NCBI RefSeq assembly: GCF_050313795.1
Contig: NZ_JBNPMC010000005.1
Coordinates: 53,918 to 117,917, forward strand
Reading direction: 5' to 3'
From: CAMBRQ01 sp945870325
GTDB lineage: Bacteria > Bacillota > Clostridia > Lachnospirales > Lachnospiraceae
Length of the DNA stretch: 64,000 bases
The translations under genes were made by a program, and so were the position numbers. This document shows, one piece after another, positions 52,715 to 61,084 of the stretch (the stretch's first letter is position 1; each line of letters starts with the position of its first letter). The notes under the pieces are model-generated. The model did no database searches. It worked only from the letters and a program-made list of their open reading frames with translations, and was not told where the DNA came from.

Positions 52715-53848
52715 GCAAAAGTATGAACTCCCGAAGGAAGAAATTGAAGAGATTATGGAAAGTGTTTATGGAAGAAAGTATAATTTCCTTATAACGCCGC
52801 CTATTTCTGATGTGGAGAATTTGGAAAAAGGCTATCTAAATATAGATTTTAATGGTCGTTTTTTTCTACCTACATGGATATTGGTGATTCTGCGAAGATG
52901 CAAAGTGGATTAAATCTTACATATCCGACTATTTTATGTGATGTAAAGTATATTCGTGCGGCTGGCGAGGAAAGGGGAGAACAGATACCTAGGGATTTGG
53001 TCAAAAAAGCAGGATATTTTCAATCTGAAAAAAATATTTTTGAAAAAATTTATATCGATATGGGAATGTATCCAGAGCGTGTTCGTTATCCGTTGGTATA
53101 TATTATGGAAGCAGCAGATGATATTGCATATGGACTAAGTGATATTGCAGATGGCATAGAGAAGAAAATCATTTCTCTTGATTTTTTTGTAAATAAATTT
53201 TCGGAATTGTGGAAGCAGAATGGCTATGATAATCTTGAAATGGTTATTGACGACAAAATATATGATGTAATCCGAGACAATGAAAATAATATTCATAAGG
53301 ATTTTAATAATTCACTTGGAAGTCAGTGGAAAAAGTGGATGATTGATGATGCCGTTGAAGAGTATGTAAAGAATATTGAGCAATAGTTGGGTGGGATGGC
53401 TGGACCGCTGATTGATAATGATAATAGAATAGCCGGGAAAATATTAAATATAATTAAGTAGTTTTCGAGAAAGTATATTTATCGTGCTCCGGAAGCGGAA
53501 GAGATAGAGATGGCGGGATATTCGATTATATTAGGCTTGCTTGAGTATTTTGGTGCGTTGTTAAAATTGACTTATAAGGAGTTTAAGGAATTTACCGAAA
53601 ATAGTAAGGAAATAACTGGCAAAAATTTGGATTTGGAGTACCGCATTTTTAATAGATTATCGCCAACATGCGTAAATTCTTACAAGCAACAACTACAAGA
53701 GTTAAAACAATATTTTGATATACCGCATGAAACTCTTGAGTGGTGGCTTAGAGTTCATCTGATTATCGATCATATTTCTGGCATGACAGATGATTATGCA
53801 CTAAAAACATTTCAAGTATGTAAGGGAATTGACGTAGGTATATTTTAG
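52715..53848 (+). pseudogene. Broken deoxyguanosinetriphosphate triphosphohydrolase (dGTPase, HD domain)
   Basis: Three frames together give the central and C-terminal parts of a dGTPase: SGLNLTYPTILCDVKYIR, then KKAGYFQSEKNIFEKIY, then PLVYIMEAADDIAYGLSDIAD with the last metal aspartate of the HD site, and finally DHISGMTDDYALKTFQVCKG, the C-terminal signature. There is a frameshift near 52880-52900 and a stop codon at 53458-53460. The N-terminal half with the H...HD motif is missing. dGTPases cleave dNTPs to nucleoside and tripolyphosphate, and some act against phage by lowering dNTP pools. The identity of residues before 52880 is less certain. Confidence 0.7.
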
Positions 53849-53921
53849 ATGAACTTTGGTGTATATCGTCTCATAAAGGAAGTAAGTGCTGTAATTATGG
53901 CTATAAATTGTTTTGCAACGG

Positions 53922-54045
53922 AAATGTTTGATGGGAATGTAGAGAGTGGAATGGATAAGAAGGAGTTAAGGAAAAAACTAAAAGAGATCTGGGCAAATGT
54001 GAATTATTAGTTGAGTTTTGCAGAGGCAAAGAGTGCAGGAATTCT
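53922..54045 (+). pseudogene. Partial duplicate of the PycTM effector gene (5' part)
   Basis: This repeats, with few changes, the upstream end and first 30 or so codons of the effector gene at 49786-49912 (GGAATGGATAAGAAGG through GCAGGAATTCT). The tryptophan codon after AATTAT is TAG here, and the copy breaks off after GGAATTCT. It shows a duplication followed by decay. The neighbouring stretches 53849-53921 and 54046-54200 show no gene. Confidence 0.75.
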
Positions 54046-54198
54046 ATTAGGAACTGTAATTAGCGCTGGGAAAGGGTACTCTTTCAAGAAGAAAAGAAGT
54101 GTTGAGGAATTGAGATGGTAAATTGCGGGATGTTTAGATATTATGGAGAATATAGGGTATAGAATGCTTTATTTACTATGATGTGATAGTTGAACTGA

Positions 54199-54705
54199 CA
54201 TGTATCTTATGAACAGTTTTTTCAGGGAGAAGATAAGTATATCAGTAACTATTTAAAGGAGTATGAAAACAATCCGGCTACTCCGTTTCTTGTTGGGAAG
54301 CCTATAGTTTACCATTTGCCAGATGAAGATTTGAGTATGTATCATGAGGTTGAAGCCGGAAAATCATTATTTGTCTATGAACCCAAAAGAAATTATCGAA
54401 GTGTACATTATATAATCAACTGTCAGGGAGTATATAGTGAAATTCAAGTACGTACTCTAAGTGATGAACTCTGGGGTGAGATTGAGCATGATTTTGTTTA
54501 TAAGCAGGATATTAGTTCCATAAAAGATAAACTTTCGGATGCAGCGACTTTATTGAGGAGCATTCTGTCGGTGGGAGATGCTGTCAGCATGTATATGAAA
54601 GAGCGAATTAATGGCCGAGAAGATGTGGCGAAGAGATATTGGCGGCTGTGTCGAAATAAAATAGATGATGTAAATGAAATGCTAAAAAATAGTAGGAAGG
54701 AGTAG
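54199..54705 (+). pseudogene. 5'-truncated RelA/SpoT-type (p)ppGpp synthetase domain
   Basis: The frame opens after a stop at 54196-54198 without a good start; the first usable codon is TTG 54316. It contains the later half of the RelA/SpoT synthetase fold: EPKRNYRSVHYIINCQGVYS and EIQVRTLSDELWGEIEHDF (the E-x-Q-x-R-T catalytic block), then a helical tail (RYWRLCRNKIDDVNEMLKNS). The ATP-binding first half is not there. Small alarmone synthetases and toxic variants of this fold act in stress and anti-phage responses. It is followed closely by two genes on the same strand and may have been an operon with them. Confidence 0.65.
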
Positions 54706-54709
54706 AAAG

Positions 54710-54931
54710 ATGAAAATGGAGCAGTATAAGGCTGAAGGAACAAAATTGGCAGAAAAGTTCTTGGAAAAATTGCGCAGTGGGGAGATTGTGGAGGCAAGTC
54801 GTCCTAATAAAGGTAAAGAATATACCGGCGGATATGAAAAGATGGATTTAAAAGAGTATAAAGAATTTTTAACGTCGTACACATATAAAGATTTATTTGC
54901 AAATCAGGAGATTGAATATGGGGAATATTAA
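54710..54931 (+). CDS. Small hypothetical protein (73 aa)
   Basis: 73 residues, charged (MKMEQYKAEGTKLAEKFLEK start, then YTGGYEKMDLKEYKEFLTSY). It begins four bases after the synthetase fragment, with AAGGAG well placed, and overlaps the following gene by 14 bases, so the three are one transcript. I do not recognise it. Its place between a RelA-like fragment and an unknown protein would suit an antitoxin or adaptor, but nothing in the sequence shows that. Confidence 0.55.
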   Translation: MKMEQYKAEGTKLAEKFLEKLRSGEIVEASRPNKGKEYTGGYEKMDLKEYKEFLTSYTYKDLFANQEIEYGEY

Positions 54932-55511
54932 AGATGTAGATATTATGGCATTATTTCGTGGAGAAAAGTATTCTTATCTTTTGGAGGAATTTGAAGAAAG
55001 AAAGATAAAAGATAGGTTTAGATACTTATATGAGTATCTGTGTGCTTTCATAGAAGAAAATAACTTGGAAACGAAGGTATATATATCTATCGAGTTATTG
55101 GAACAGGTTGTGGTGGACTATTTTGTTGATATGTATCGCCTGAAAAAATTCCACCATATAGAAATATCTAATAACAATAAAATCCATGCATTTACAGCAT
55201 ATTGGTTGGCAAATGAAAAAGTTTTGCAGATTATGCCATCGGATGATGGTGTTGATAAAAGGTTGACTGCTGTAAATGCATGGATGGTGACCAGTTATTT
55301 GGTTTCATATCTTTTTGGGGAGAATGGGAAAAGTATAGCTATCAATGAAAAGAATTTTAAAGTGATTACAGAGTTTAAGGAGAATTTACAATATTCATTG
55401 CGTTATCGACAGTATACGCCATATACGTTGGAGACTATTTTAATTGCGTTTTCAGCAGGGGCTGGATGGCAACATTCTTTGGATTATAAAGATGAGGAAG
55501 AGTCGGAGTAA
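54918..55511 (+). CDS. Hypothetical protein (197 aa)
   Basis: 197 residues from ATG 54918 (AGGAG seven bases upstream). It is soluble, mixed alpha/beta, with no signal peptide and no metal or nucleotide motif that I can see. Features worth noting are a hydrophobic central run (NAWMVTSYLVSYLFGENGKS) and an acidic C-terminus (DYKDEEESE). It is coupled to the 73-residue gene and ends at a double hairpin. I do not recognise a family. Confidence 0.6.
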   Translation: MGNIKDVDIMALFRGEKYSYLLEEFEERKIKDRFRYLYEYLCAFIEENNLETKVYISIELLEQVVVDYFVDMYRLKKFHHIEISNNNKIHAFTAYWLANEKVLQIMPSDDGVDKRLTAVNAWMVTSYLVSYLFGENGKSIAINEKNFKVITEFKENLQYSLRYRQYTPYTLETILIAFSAGAGWQHSLDYKDEEESE

Positions 55512-55536
55512 TCCGACTCAGACTGTAGACAAAGTT

Positions 55537-55568
55537 GGTGCTGGAGAAAATCTCCAGCACCACTTTTC
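55537..55568 (+). terminator. Rho-independent terminator
   Basis: A perfect 11-bp GGTGCTGGAGA/TCTCCAGCACC stem with a short A-rich loop is followed by ACTTTTCT. A second, smaller hairpin AGTCGGA/TCCGACT (55501-55518) overlaps the end of the preceding gene. Confidence 0.75.
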
Positions 55569-55678
55569 TATTAAAAATAACTTTTCTTTTAATTTCCGCC
55601 AAATATCATAGATAGTTAGTAAATGGTAAATAGTCGGTACCGTGTCGCTTGTTAGTTTTTGTGAGATAATTACTGAGT

Positions 55679-55775
55679 ATTCCGGGCAATTCTGAACCGC
55701 CATTCCGGAGGCACAGTACCGCGAATCCGCTTTGATGGATACTGCAATTCCGGACATCAAATACCGAGATTCCGG
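55679..55775 (+). repeat. Four iterated ATTCCGG heptamers at an IS21-type left end
   Basis: ATTCCGG occurs at 55679-55685, 55702-55708, 55747-55753 and 55769-55775, with degenerate copies between. The block lies just before an istA start at 55853. Repeated transposase-binding sites at the element ends are usual in IS21 elements. The remaining part of 55512-55852 holds the terminator and nothing else. Confidence 0.6.
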
Positions 55776-55852
55776 TTGAATGATACCGGTTTCCTTTATA
55801 ATGTATCCATGCGCTTTGAAGCGAAAATACATTACAAAGGAGTTCACCCTTT

Positions 55853-56257
55853 ATGACCAAGTATCGAGAGATCATCCGGCTGTCCGGATTAGGTCTCAGG
55901 TAAACCAACATTGCTCTTAGCCGTAACGCGCCTAAGACAACAGTCAACAAGGTGTTGAAAGCAGTAAGAGGGCAAAATCTTTCATGACTTCTGAATCCTA
56001 AACTAACAGATCCAGTCTTGGGTAAGCTGATTTTTCCTGATTCGAAAGCAAAACCTGCCATATCAAAGCGGATGCCTGGTTATGAGCATATCCGCAAGGA
56101 GATTTTCCGCAATGGAGTGAACAAGAAGCTCCTCTGGACAGAGAACCTCGAGGAATGCCGTCTTGCCGGAGATGAGCCGCCCATGTATTTTCAGTTCTGC
56201 TATTATATCCAGCTGGATGGGCAGAAACGTCGCGCTATGCATATCAACCGCAAGGCA
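55853..56257 (+). pseudogene. istA 5' fragment (IS21 family transposase), with stop codons
   Basis: From ATG 55853 (AAAGGAG upstream) it reads MTKYREIIRLSGLGLR, then in-frame stops at about 55901 and 55986, then LTDPVLGKLIFPDSKAKPA, RMPGYEHIRKEI, LLWTENLEECRLAGDEPPMY and AMHINRK. This is the N-terminal HTH and linker region of IstA. It breaks off near 56257, where a second istA fragment in the opposite direction begins. It is non-functional. Confidence 0.65.
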
Positions 56258-56482
56258 TTTTTTTTCGGCGCGGCGAAGATTCTCTGGTGGATAGAAAGCC
56301 TCTTCGACTTTCTTCGGTGGCATTGCTTTCAAATCTTCCAGGGAAATCCCGAGGTTATGAAAGCGGTTCATAATGAGTGTTACGGTACTGTTTCCTATGT
56401 TGTACCGCTTCTTGGTAGTGCGGTATCCAATACCGCTCTGGCGTAATTTAATCACACCAATAATGGTTGAGTATTTTTGCAT
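56258..56482 (-). pseudogene. istA 5' fragment (IS21 family), opposite orientation
   Basis: About 75 codons on the minus strand from ATG 56482: KYSTIIGVIKLRQSGIGYRT, then YNIGNSTVTLIMNRF and PPKKVEEAFYPPENL. This is the HTH start of an IstA protein that differs from the plus-strand copy. It joins that copy tail to tail at about 56258; the frame that continues to 56063 is only its antisense. Confidence 0.6.
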
Positions 56483-56711
56483 TTGGTGTTCCTTTCTCAA
56501 TTTGTAATGAACGAGTTTCATTGCTCATTATAAAAGAAAGCGCACCGCTATTTCAGAATAAATTTACAATAAACAAAGATTGAAATGATACGCTGTAACA
56601 ACGGGCAGTATCGTCTGGAATGTTTAGTGTAACTTTTTTGCAAAGTTAACATTATAAGAATCTTTGGCGAAATCTGTCGAACGATTCAGGAGATACCTTG
56701 CTCCCTAACTG

Positions 56712-56740
56712 ATGACATTCGAAGTTTTACATGCTATAAT
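56712..56740 (+). promoter_or_regulatory. Promoter of Rpn copy 2
   Basis: ATGACA (56712-56717), 17-base spacer, TGCTATAAT with TATAAT at 56735-56740. It matches the promoter of copy 1 base for base in the key boxes. Homology to the leader of copy 1 starts at about 56664. The region 56483-56663 holds only the presumed IS end. Confidence 0.65.
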
Positions 56741-56907
56741 GCAGACAAGCATTATTTTTCTAAAAGTTCTATATGACAAGGTCATTCTATAATCTGACGC
56801 AATATATCATCTTAGAAAATTCGATGCTGAATCACAGGAATGTAATAGCAGAGAGGGTTCTAAGAAAAGATACGTGGGAGTCCTCTAGCCAAGAAGGAGG
56901 ACAGTGT

Positions 56908-57864
56908 ATGACAATGACAGCAGATGAGAAGATCGCGCGGGCGGCAGAAAAGATCGTGGTACGCGGCGAAGTGATCGGCATGCCGGCACGCGCTTACAAA
57001 GACCGGATCTTCCGCATGATCTTCAAGGAGAAGAAGGAACTATTGGAACTTTACAACGCTATGAACGGAACCGAATATACGAAGGAAGAGGACTTGACCG
57101 TAACCACATTGGAGAATGCACTTTACATAGGGATGAAGAACGATGTATCTTTTGTGTTGTATGACAAATTGACACTTTATGAGCATCAGTCTACCCAGAA
57201 CCCGAATATGCCTCTGCGGGATCTGTTTTATGTGGCTAATGTATATTCCAATTTGACCAGGGATGATAATCTGTACAGTTCCACACGGGTGAAGATACCG
57301 GAGCCAAGGTTTGTTGTGTTCTATAATGGGACAGAGGAGATGGAAGAGAGACAGGTATTCAGGCTTTCGGATCTGTATGAGACAAGAAGCGATGATCCGA
57401 ATCTGGAATTGAAAGTCACGGAACTGAATATCAATCCTGGTCATAATGAAGAATTGATGGAAAAGTGCCGGACGCTTAGGGAATACATGATTTTGGTAGA
57501 CCGGATCCGGCGGTATAGTCAGGAGACGCCATTTGCAGAAGCAGTGGAGAGAGCCGTGGATGAATGCATCCGGGAGGGAATCCTAGAGGAATTTTTACGA
57601 AAGAATAGAAGCGAGGTAATCAGTGTGAGTATATTTGAGTATGATGAGGAGCGCCATTTGCAGCAGGAGCGGGAGGAAGCGTGGGCGAAAGGAAGAGAGG
57701 CTGGGAGAGAACTTGGAAGAGAAGAAGGAAGAGAACTTGGTGAAAAGCGGATTAATATGCTGCATGATTATCTGATAAAGGGGAATCGGATAGAGGATTT
57801 GAGACGTTCGATTGTAGATGTAGAATATCAGGAACAGTTAATGGAAGAGTATGGAATAGAGTAA
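56908..57864 (+). CDS. Rpn/PD-(D/E)XK nuclease family protein, copy 2
   Basis: 318 residues from ATG 56908, with GGAGG seven bases upstream. It is nearly identical to copy 1 over the catalytic region (KDRIFRMIF, LYEHQSTQNPNMPLRDLF, EPRFVVFYNG). Differences gather in the C-terminal tail, where the repeated GR units are expanded differently (AGRELGREEGRELGEKR here, a different unit in copy 1). The nearly equal DNA sequence, including promoter and leader, points to recent duplication or gene conversion. It is followed by a terminator. Confidence 0.82.
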   Translation: MTMTADEKIARAAEKIVVRGEVIGMPARAYKDRIFRMIFKEKKELLELYNAMNGTEYTKEEDLTVTTLENALYIGMKNDVSFVLYDKLTLYEHQSTQNPNMPLRDLFYVANVYSNLTRDDNLYSSTRVKIPEPRFVVFYNGTEEMEERQVFRLSDLYETRSDDPNLELKVTELNINPGHNEELMEKCRTLREYMILVDRIRRYSQETPFAEAVERAVDECIREGILEEFLRKNRSEVISVSIFEYDEERHLQQEREEAWAKGREAGRELGREEGRELGEKRINMLHDYLIKGNRIEDLRRSIVDVEYQEQLMEEYGIE

Positions 57865-57870
57865 TACGTG

Positions 57871-57914
57871 GAGGAAGACTTTGCCGTTGTGAGTAGTGCC
57901 TTCCTCTGTTTTTT
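57871..57914 (+). terminator. Rho-independent terminator of Rpn copy 2
   Basis: GAGGAAG (57871-57877) pairs with CTTCCTC (57900-57906) and is followed by TG and T6. The first arm is also kept in the copy-4 tail at 62681-62720, where the T-tract is lost. Confidence 0.6.
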
Positions 57915-58048
57915 GTCCGAAGGAACCCGCTTGGCGGAATAGAGAGTAAATGAAGACCAAGCGCTTACAAATAAATGATATTAAGATGAATTATGAGGCA
58001 TCTAAGCATCAAAAAAATTCTATTGCTGAAAGGGGAAAAAAATCCTTG

Positions 58049-58083
58049 TTGACAAAATATAACATGTGTGTAATAATTATTAC
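58049..58083 (+). promoter_or_regulatory. Strong promoter overlapped by a 14-bp palindrome
   Basis: TTGACA at 58049-58054 and TAATAAT near 58071 form a sigma-70-type promoter. The perfect palindrome GTAATAATTATTAC (58070-58083) lies on the -10 box and looks like a repressor operator. It serves the 90-residue gene at 58172. The remaining part of 57865-58171 contains the copy-2 terminator only. Confidence 0.6.
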
Positions 58084-58171
58084 AATAATAAAATATTACG
58101 TGTGATATGATCTTTGAAAACTAAATAGTCCTTTATTATATAGATATCTATTTATGAAAGGAATGATGGCG

Positions 58172-58444
58172 ATGAAAGTTGTTGCAATTGATGAGAACGG
58201 GAATAGTATTAGCGTTAATCAGTTCTTTAACACTTTTGAAGAGTTTTCTCTGAACAAAAGTTTACGGGAACAAACATCAAGACTTCTTAAAGTTATGATG
58301 CGCCATCCTGACCCACATGACATTTTATATATTGCTGAAAGATCAGGTCAGGGTTATTCATTTTCTGTAACAGGAAATGAGCGTACATATAGCATCAGTT
58401 TTGAAATCAAAGGCGATTCTTTAATCCTTATAACAATCCGTTGA
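58172..58444 (+). CDS. Small hypothetical protein (90 aa)
   Basis: 90 residues from ATG 58172, chosen because AAAGGA lies nine bases upstream; starts at 58154 or 58163 are possible. It is mixed alpha/beta and soluble (MKVVAIDENGNSISVNQFFN start, SISFEIKGDSLILITIR end). I do not recognise a family. It has its own strong promoter with an operator-like palindrome, so it is probably a regulated single gene of the accessory region. Confidence 0.6.
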   Translation: MKVVAIDENGNSISVNQFFNTFEEFSLNKSLREQTSRLLKVMMRHPDPHDILYIAERSGQGYSFSVTGNERTYSISFEIKGDSLILITIR

Positions 58445-58614
58445 TAGTTTGGATTCAGCGGGGAGGACCAGTACCTCTCCTTGGATATATTCCTTTTAAG
58501 AGTAGAGAAAGAGAAGTAATGTCTTGCATTTATTGATAGTCTGTTATTATTGGAGGTTTAAGAAATATCTTAAAATAAAGTCAGATTTTTAATAAAAGAA
58601 AGGAGGAAACGAAT

Positions 58615-58671
58615 ATGAATAAATTGCCCGTGAATAAATTAGAAAAATTATTAATAAAACTGCAGATTTAG
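58615..58671 (+). other. Very short reading frame with strong ribosome site
   Basis: 18 codons (MNKLPVNKLEKLLIKLQI) behind AAAGGAGGAAACGAAT. It may be a leader peptide or the head of a deleted gene. The surrounding gap 58445-58807 also has a short open stretch (RDRIFIRGYRLYYRTDKKF, about 58728-58800), which may be another remnant. No intact gene is visible in the gap. Confidence 0.3.
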
Positions 58672-58807
58672 AGAACTAGCAGCTAGACATTATTTACATA
58701 AAAACCAGAGACTATTTAGTTTTTTACTGGCGAGATCGTATTTTCATACGTGGATACCGATTGTATTATAGAACAGATAAAAAGTTTGTTTCGGGGGTGT
58801 AGAGAAT

Positions 58808-59062
58808 ATGAAAAATATGTCTATGGAAGATTATTTAAATACACAAGATGTGATACAAGATCAAATAGACGATTTGATATTTGAATTGATAAAAGTACGA
58901 AAAAAGAATAAGATCACACAAATTAAATTATCACAAATGACAGGAATCCCACAAACAACAATATCCAGAATAGAATCATTAAATACAATACCGACACTCC
59001 CTATATTAATGAAAATAATTAATGCATTAAATTTTTCGTTAGTTTTAAATAAAAATATGTAG
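58808..59062 (+). CDS. XRE-type HTH protein, probable antitoxin
   Basis: 84 residues. The Cro/C1-type HTH covers about residues 28-75 (KNKITQIKLSQMTGIPQTTISRIES, with the second helix PQTTISRIE). The short N-terminal arm DVIQDQIDDLIFELI is typical of antitoxins of this size. It is ten bases before the RES-like gene and probably binds the common promoter and the toxin. Known RES partners (Xre-MbcA-ParS antitoxins) are longer, with a second domain, so this pairing is not the standard one. Confidence 0.75.
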   Translation: MKNMSMEDYLNTQDVIQDQIDDLIFELIKVRKKNKITQIKLSQMTGIPQTTISRIESLNTIPTLPILMKIINALNFSLVLNKNM

Positions 59063-59072
59063 GAGACAAAGT

Positions 59073-60017
59073 ATGGAATATATATGTTGTAATGACAAAT
59101 TGAATCTTAGCGTGGAAGAGTATTTTCCGGATGCAGTGGACAGATATTTAGAAGGATATATTGTATATTTAGAGCGCAGAAATGTTGATCCATCAATTAT
59201 TACAAACATAAAAGAGTTTTATAGAAATATACATACTTGCCTTTCCGAGTATTATTTTGGGCAACACGGTTCAGCAAGAGATTTTTTTAATGCGGCTATG
59301 GAATACGTTGATATTGGAGCGCTGTGTAGTCCTCTTCGTGAAGAGAATTTCTATAGAGCCAGGTCTGTTTCTGAAGATGAATTAGATCCCAGTGACGTAC
59401 TTTCAAAAGAAGAACTGTTTCATATACCATTAGAAAAAAGGCATTTAGTATCGACAGAAAGATATAGTTTTCCCGGATTGCCGTGTCTCTATTTGGGATC
59501 TTCATATGAAGTGTGCTGTGAGGAGTTGGAAGACTGGAATGATGATTTGTTTATAGCTAAAATAAAAAAAAGAAATAATGTGAATATTAATATCTTAGAT
59601 CTTTCTTTTTTTGATAGATATGATATACACAATATGGATGTTAAGTTGATGGAGAGAATGTATAGTTTATGGCCCATTATTGCGTGCTGCTCTTTTTCTT
59701 ATAATATGAACAAAGAAATGAAATTTAGACCAGACTATATTATTCCGCAATTATTATTGGAATATATTATTGATACAAATTATGATAAGAAAATTCTAGG
59801 AATTGAAGAGGATATAGTAGGAATAAGATATCGTACAGTTAGGAAAACGTTTTATAACTTACAGGAAAATAGATTCGATAATAAATATGTTAATTATGTA
59901 TTTCCTGTATTATCGAATGAGCAATGCGGGCATTGCTCAAAATTAAAAGATTTTTTTGACGTGACAGAGGTCTTTAGGCTAAAAGAATTAATGAGTAATG
60001 GGAGAGCAGGAGTATGA
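59073..60017 (+). CDS. RES-domain-like protein, probable toxin
   Basis: 314 residues. A central part resembles the RES fold, NAD-degrading or ADP-ribosyl-transferring toxins: ENFYRARSV (R95, R97), then LVSTERYSFPGLPCLYLGSS followed by YEVCCEEL (R130, E150/E151), with the R...Y...E order expected for NAD handling, and a later FIAKIKK strand. The N-terminal 85 residues and the C-terminal 150 are not recognised. Typical RES toxins are about 150-200 residues, so this is an extended version. AGGAG precedes the start, and the HTH gene is immediately upstream. Its last 23 bases recur at 62870-62892. Confidence 0.62.
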   Translation: MEYICCNDKLNLSVEEYFPDAVDRYLEGYIVYLERRNVDPSIITNIKEFYRNIHTCLSEYYFGQHGSARDFFNAAMEYVDIGALCSPLREENFYRARSVSEDELDPSDVLSKEELFHIPLEKRHLVSTERYSFPGLPCLYLGSSYEVCCEELEDWNDDLFIAKIKKRNNVNINILDLSFFDRYDIHNMDVKLMERMYSLWPIIACCSFSYNMNKEMKFRPDYIIPQLLLEYIIDTNYDKKILGIEEDIVGIRYRTVRKTFYNLQENRFDNKYVNYVFPVLSNEQCGHCSKLKDFFDVTEVFRLKELMSNGRAGV

Positions 60018-60242
60018 ATCCATCACAGATGCGTGGATTTTTGTAGGAGTTCTGAATATAAAGCAAAGTTTTTTATGATTCTTGCAAAAGATATTGAATT
60101 TTCTCTTCATTTTCACTTGGCCGCTTGAAAGAATCGCAACATATGAAAGATAAGTTAAGAAATTGCATTGCAAAATGGGTATCGGCAGGAGATACCTTGC
60201 TCCCTAACTGATGACATTCGAAGTTTTACATGCTATGATGCT

Positions 60243-60928
60243 AATGACAGCAGACCAGTAGATTGCGCAGGCGGCGGAAAAGATCGCAGTATACGGCGAA
60301 GTGATCGGCATGCCGGCACGCGCCTACAAAGACCGGATCTTCCGCATGATCTTCAAGGAGAAGAAGGAATTATTGGACAGTCTACCCAGAATCCGAATAT
60401 GCCTCTGCGGAATCTGTTTTATGTGGCGAATATATATTCCAATCTGACCAAGGATGAGAATCTGTACAGTTCCACACGGGTGAAGATACCGGAGCCAAGA
60501 TTCGTTGTGTTCTATAACGGGACAGAGGAGATGGAAGAGTGACGGGTATTGAGGCTTTCGGATCTGTATGAGACAAGAAGCGATGATCCGGATCCGTCGG
60601 TATAGCCAGGAGACGCCATTTGCGGAGGCAGTGGAGAGAACCGTGGATGAATGCATCCGGGGAAGGAATCCTAGAGGAATTTTTACGAAAGAATAGAAGC
60701 GAGGTAATCAGCGTGAGTATATTTGAGTATGATGAGGAGCGCCACCTGCAGCAGGAGCGGGAGGAAGCGTGGGCGAAAGGAAGAGAGGAAGGGAGAGATA
60801 TAGAAAAAAGGCGGGTTAATATTCTTAATGGTTATCTTATAGCAGATAATCGGATGGAAGATCTGAGACGTTCGATTAAAGATGTAGACTTCCAGAAGGA
60901 ATTGATGGAGGAATACGGGATAGAGTAA
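60243..60928 (+). pseudogene. Rpn family, decayed copy 3
   Basis: Alignment with copies 1 and 2 shows an early TAG (60258-60260), a deletion of about 150 bases between TTATTGGA and CAGTCTACCC (near 60375), a TGA (60540-60542), a second deletion of about 100 bases near 60590 and a small insertion near 60660. The 5' leader (60190-60240) and the end EEYGIE are kept. The gap 60018-60242 holds this leader and no gene. Confidence 0.85.
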
Positions 60929-61084
60929 GATGTGAAGGATATTGTATTGTGTAAACTGCTGCTTGATTGTTTCATAGATAGTAACCGCGGTATTATTTGG
61001 CGGTTACAATGCAACAAAAATTATATAGAATACGTTGCAAATAATCTCTCCCATTTTTGTAAAGCGCAGCCTGCAACATATCGC

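Noticed and set aside
55679..55775. CRISPR-like array
   Set aside because: The repeats are only seven bases, unevenly spaced and next to an istA start; no CRISPR repeats or cas genes were seen anywhere in the window.
56063..56257. Continuation of the minus-strand istA frame
   Set aside because: This stretch is the antisense of the plus-strand istA fragment (LLWTENLEECRLAGDEPP, then AMHINRK), which has the true family signature.
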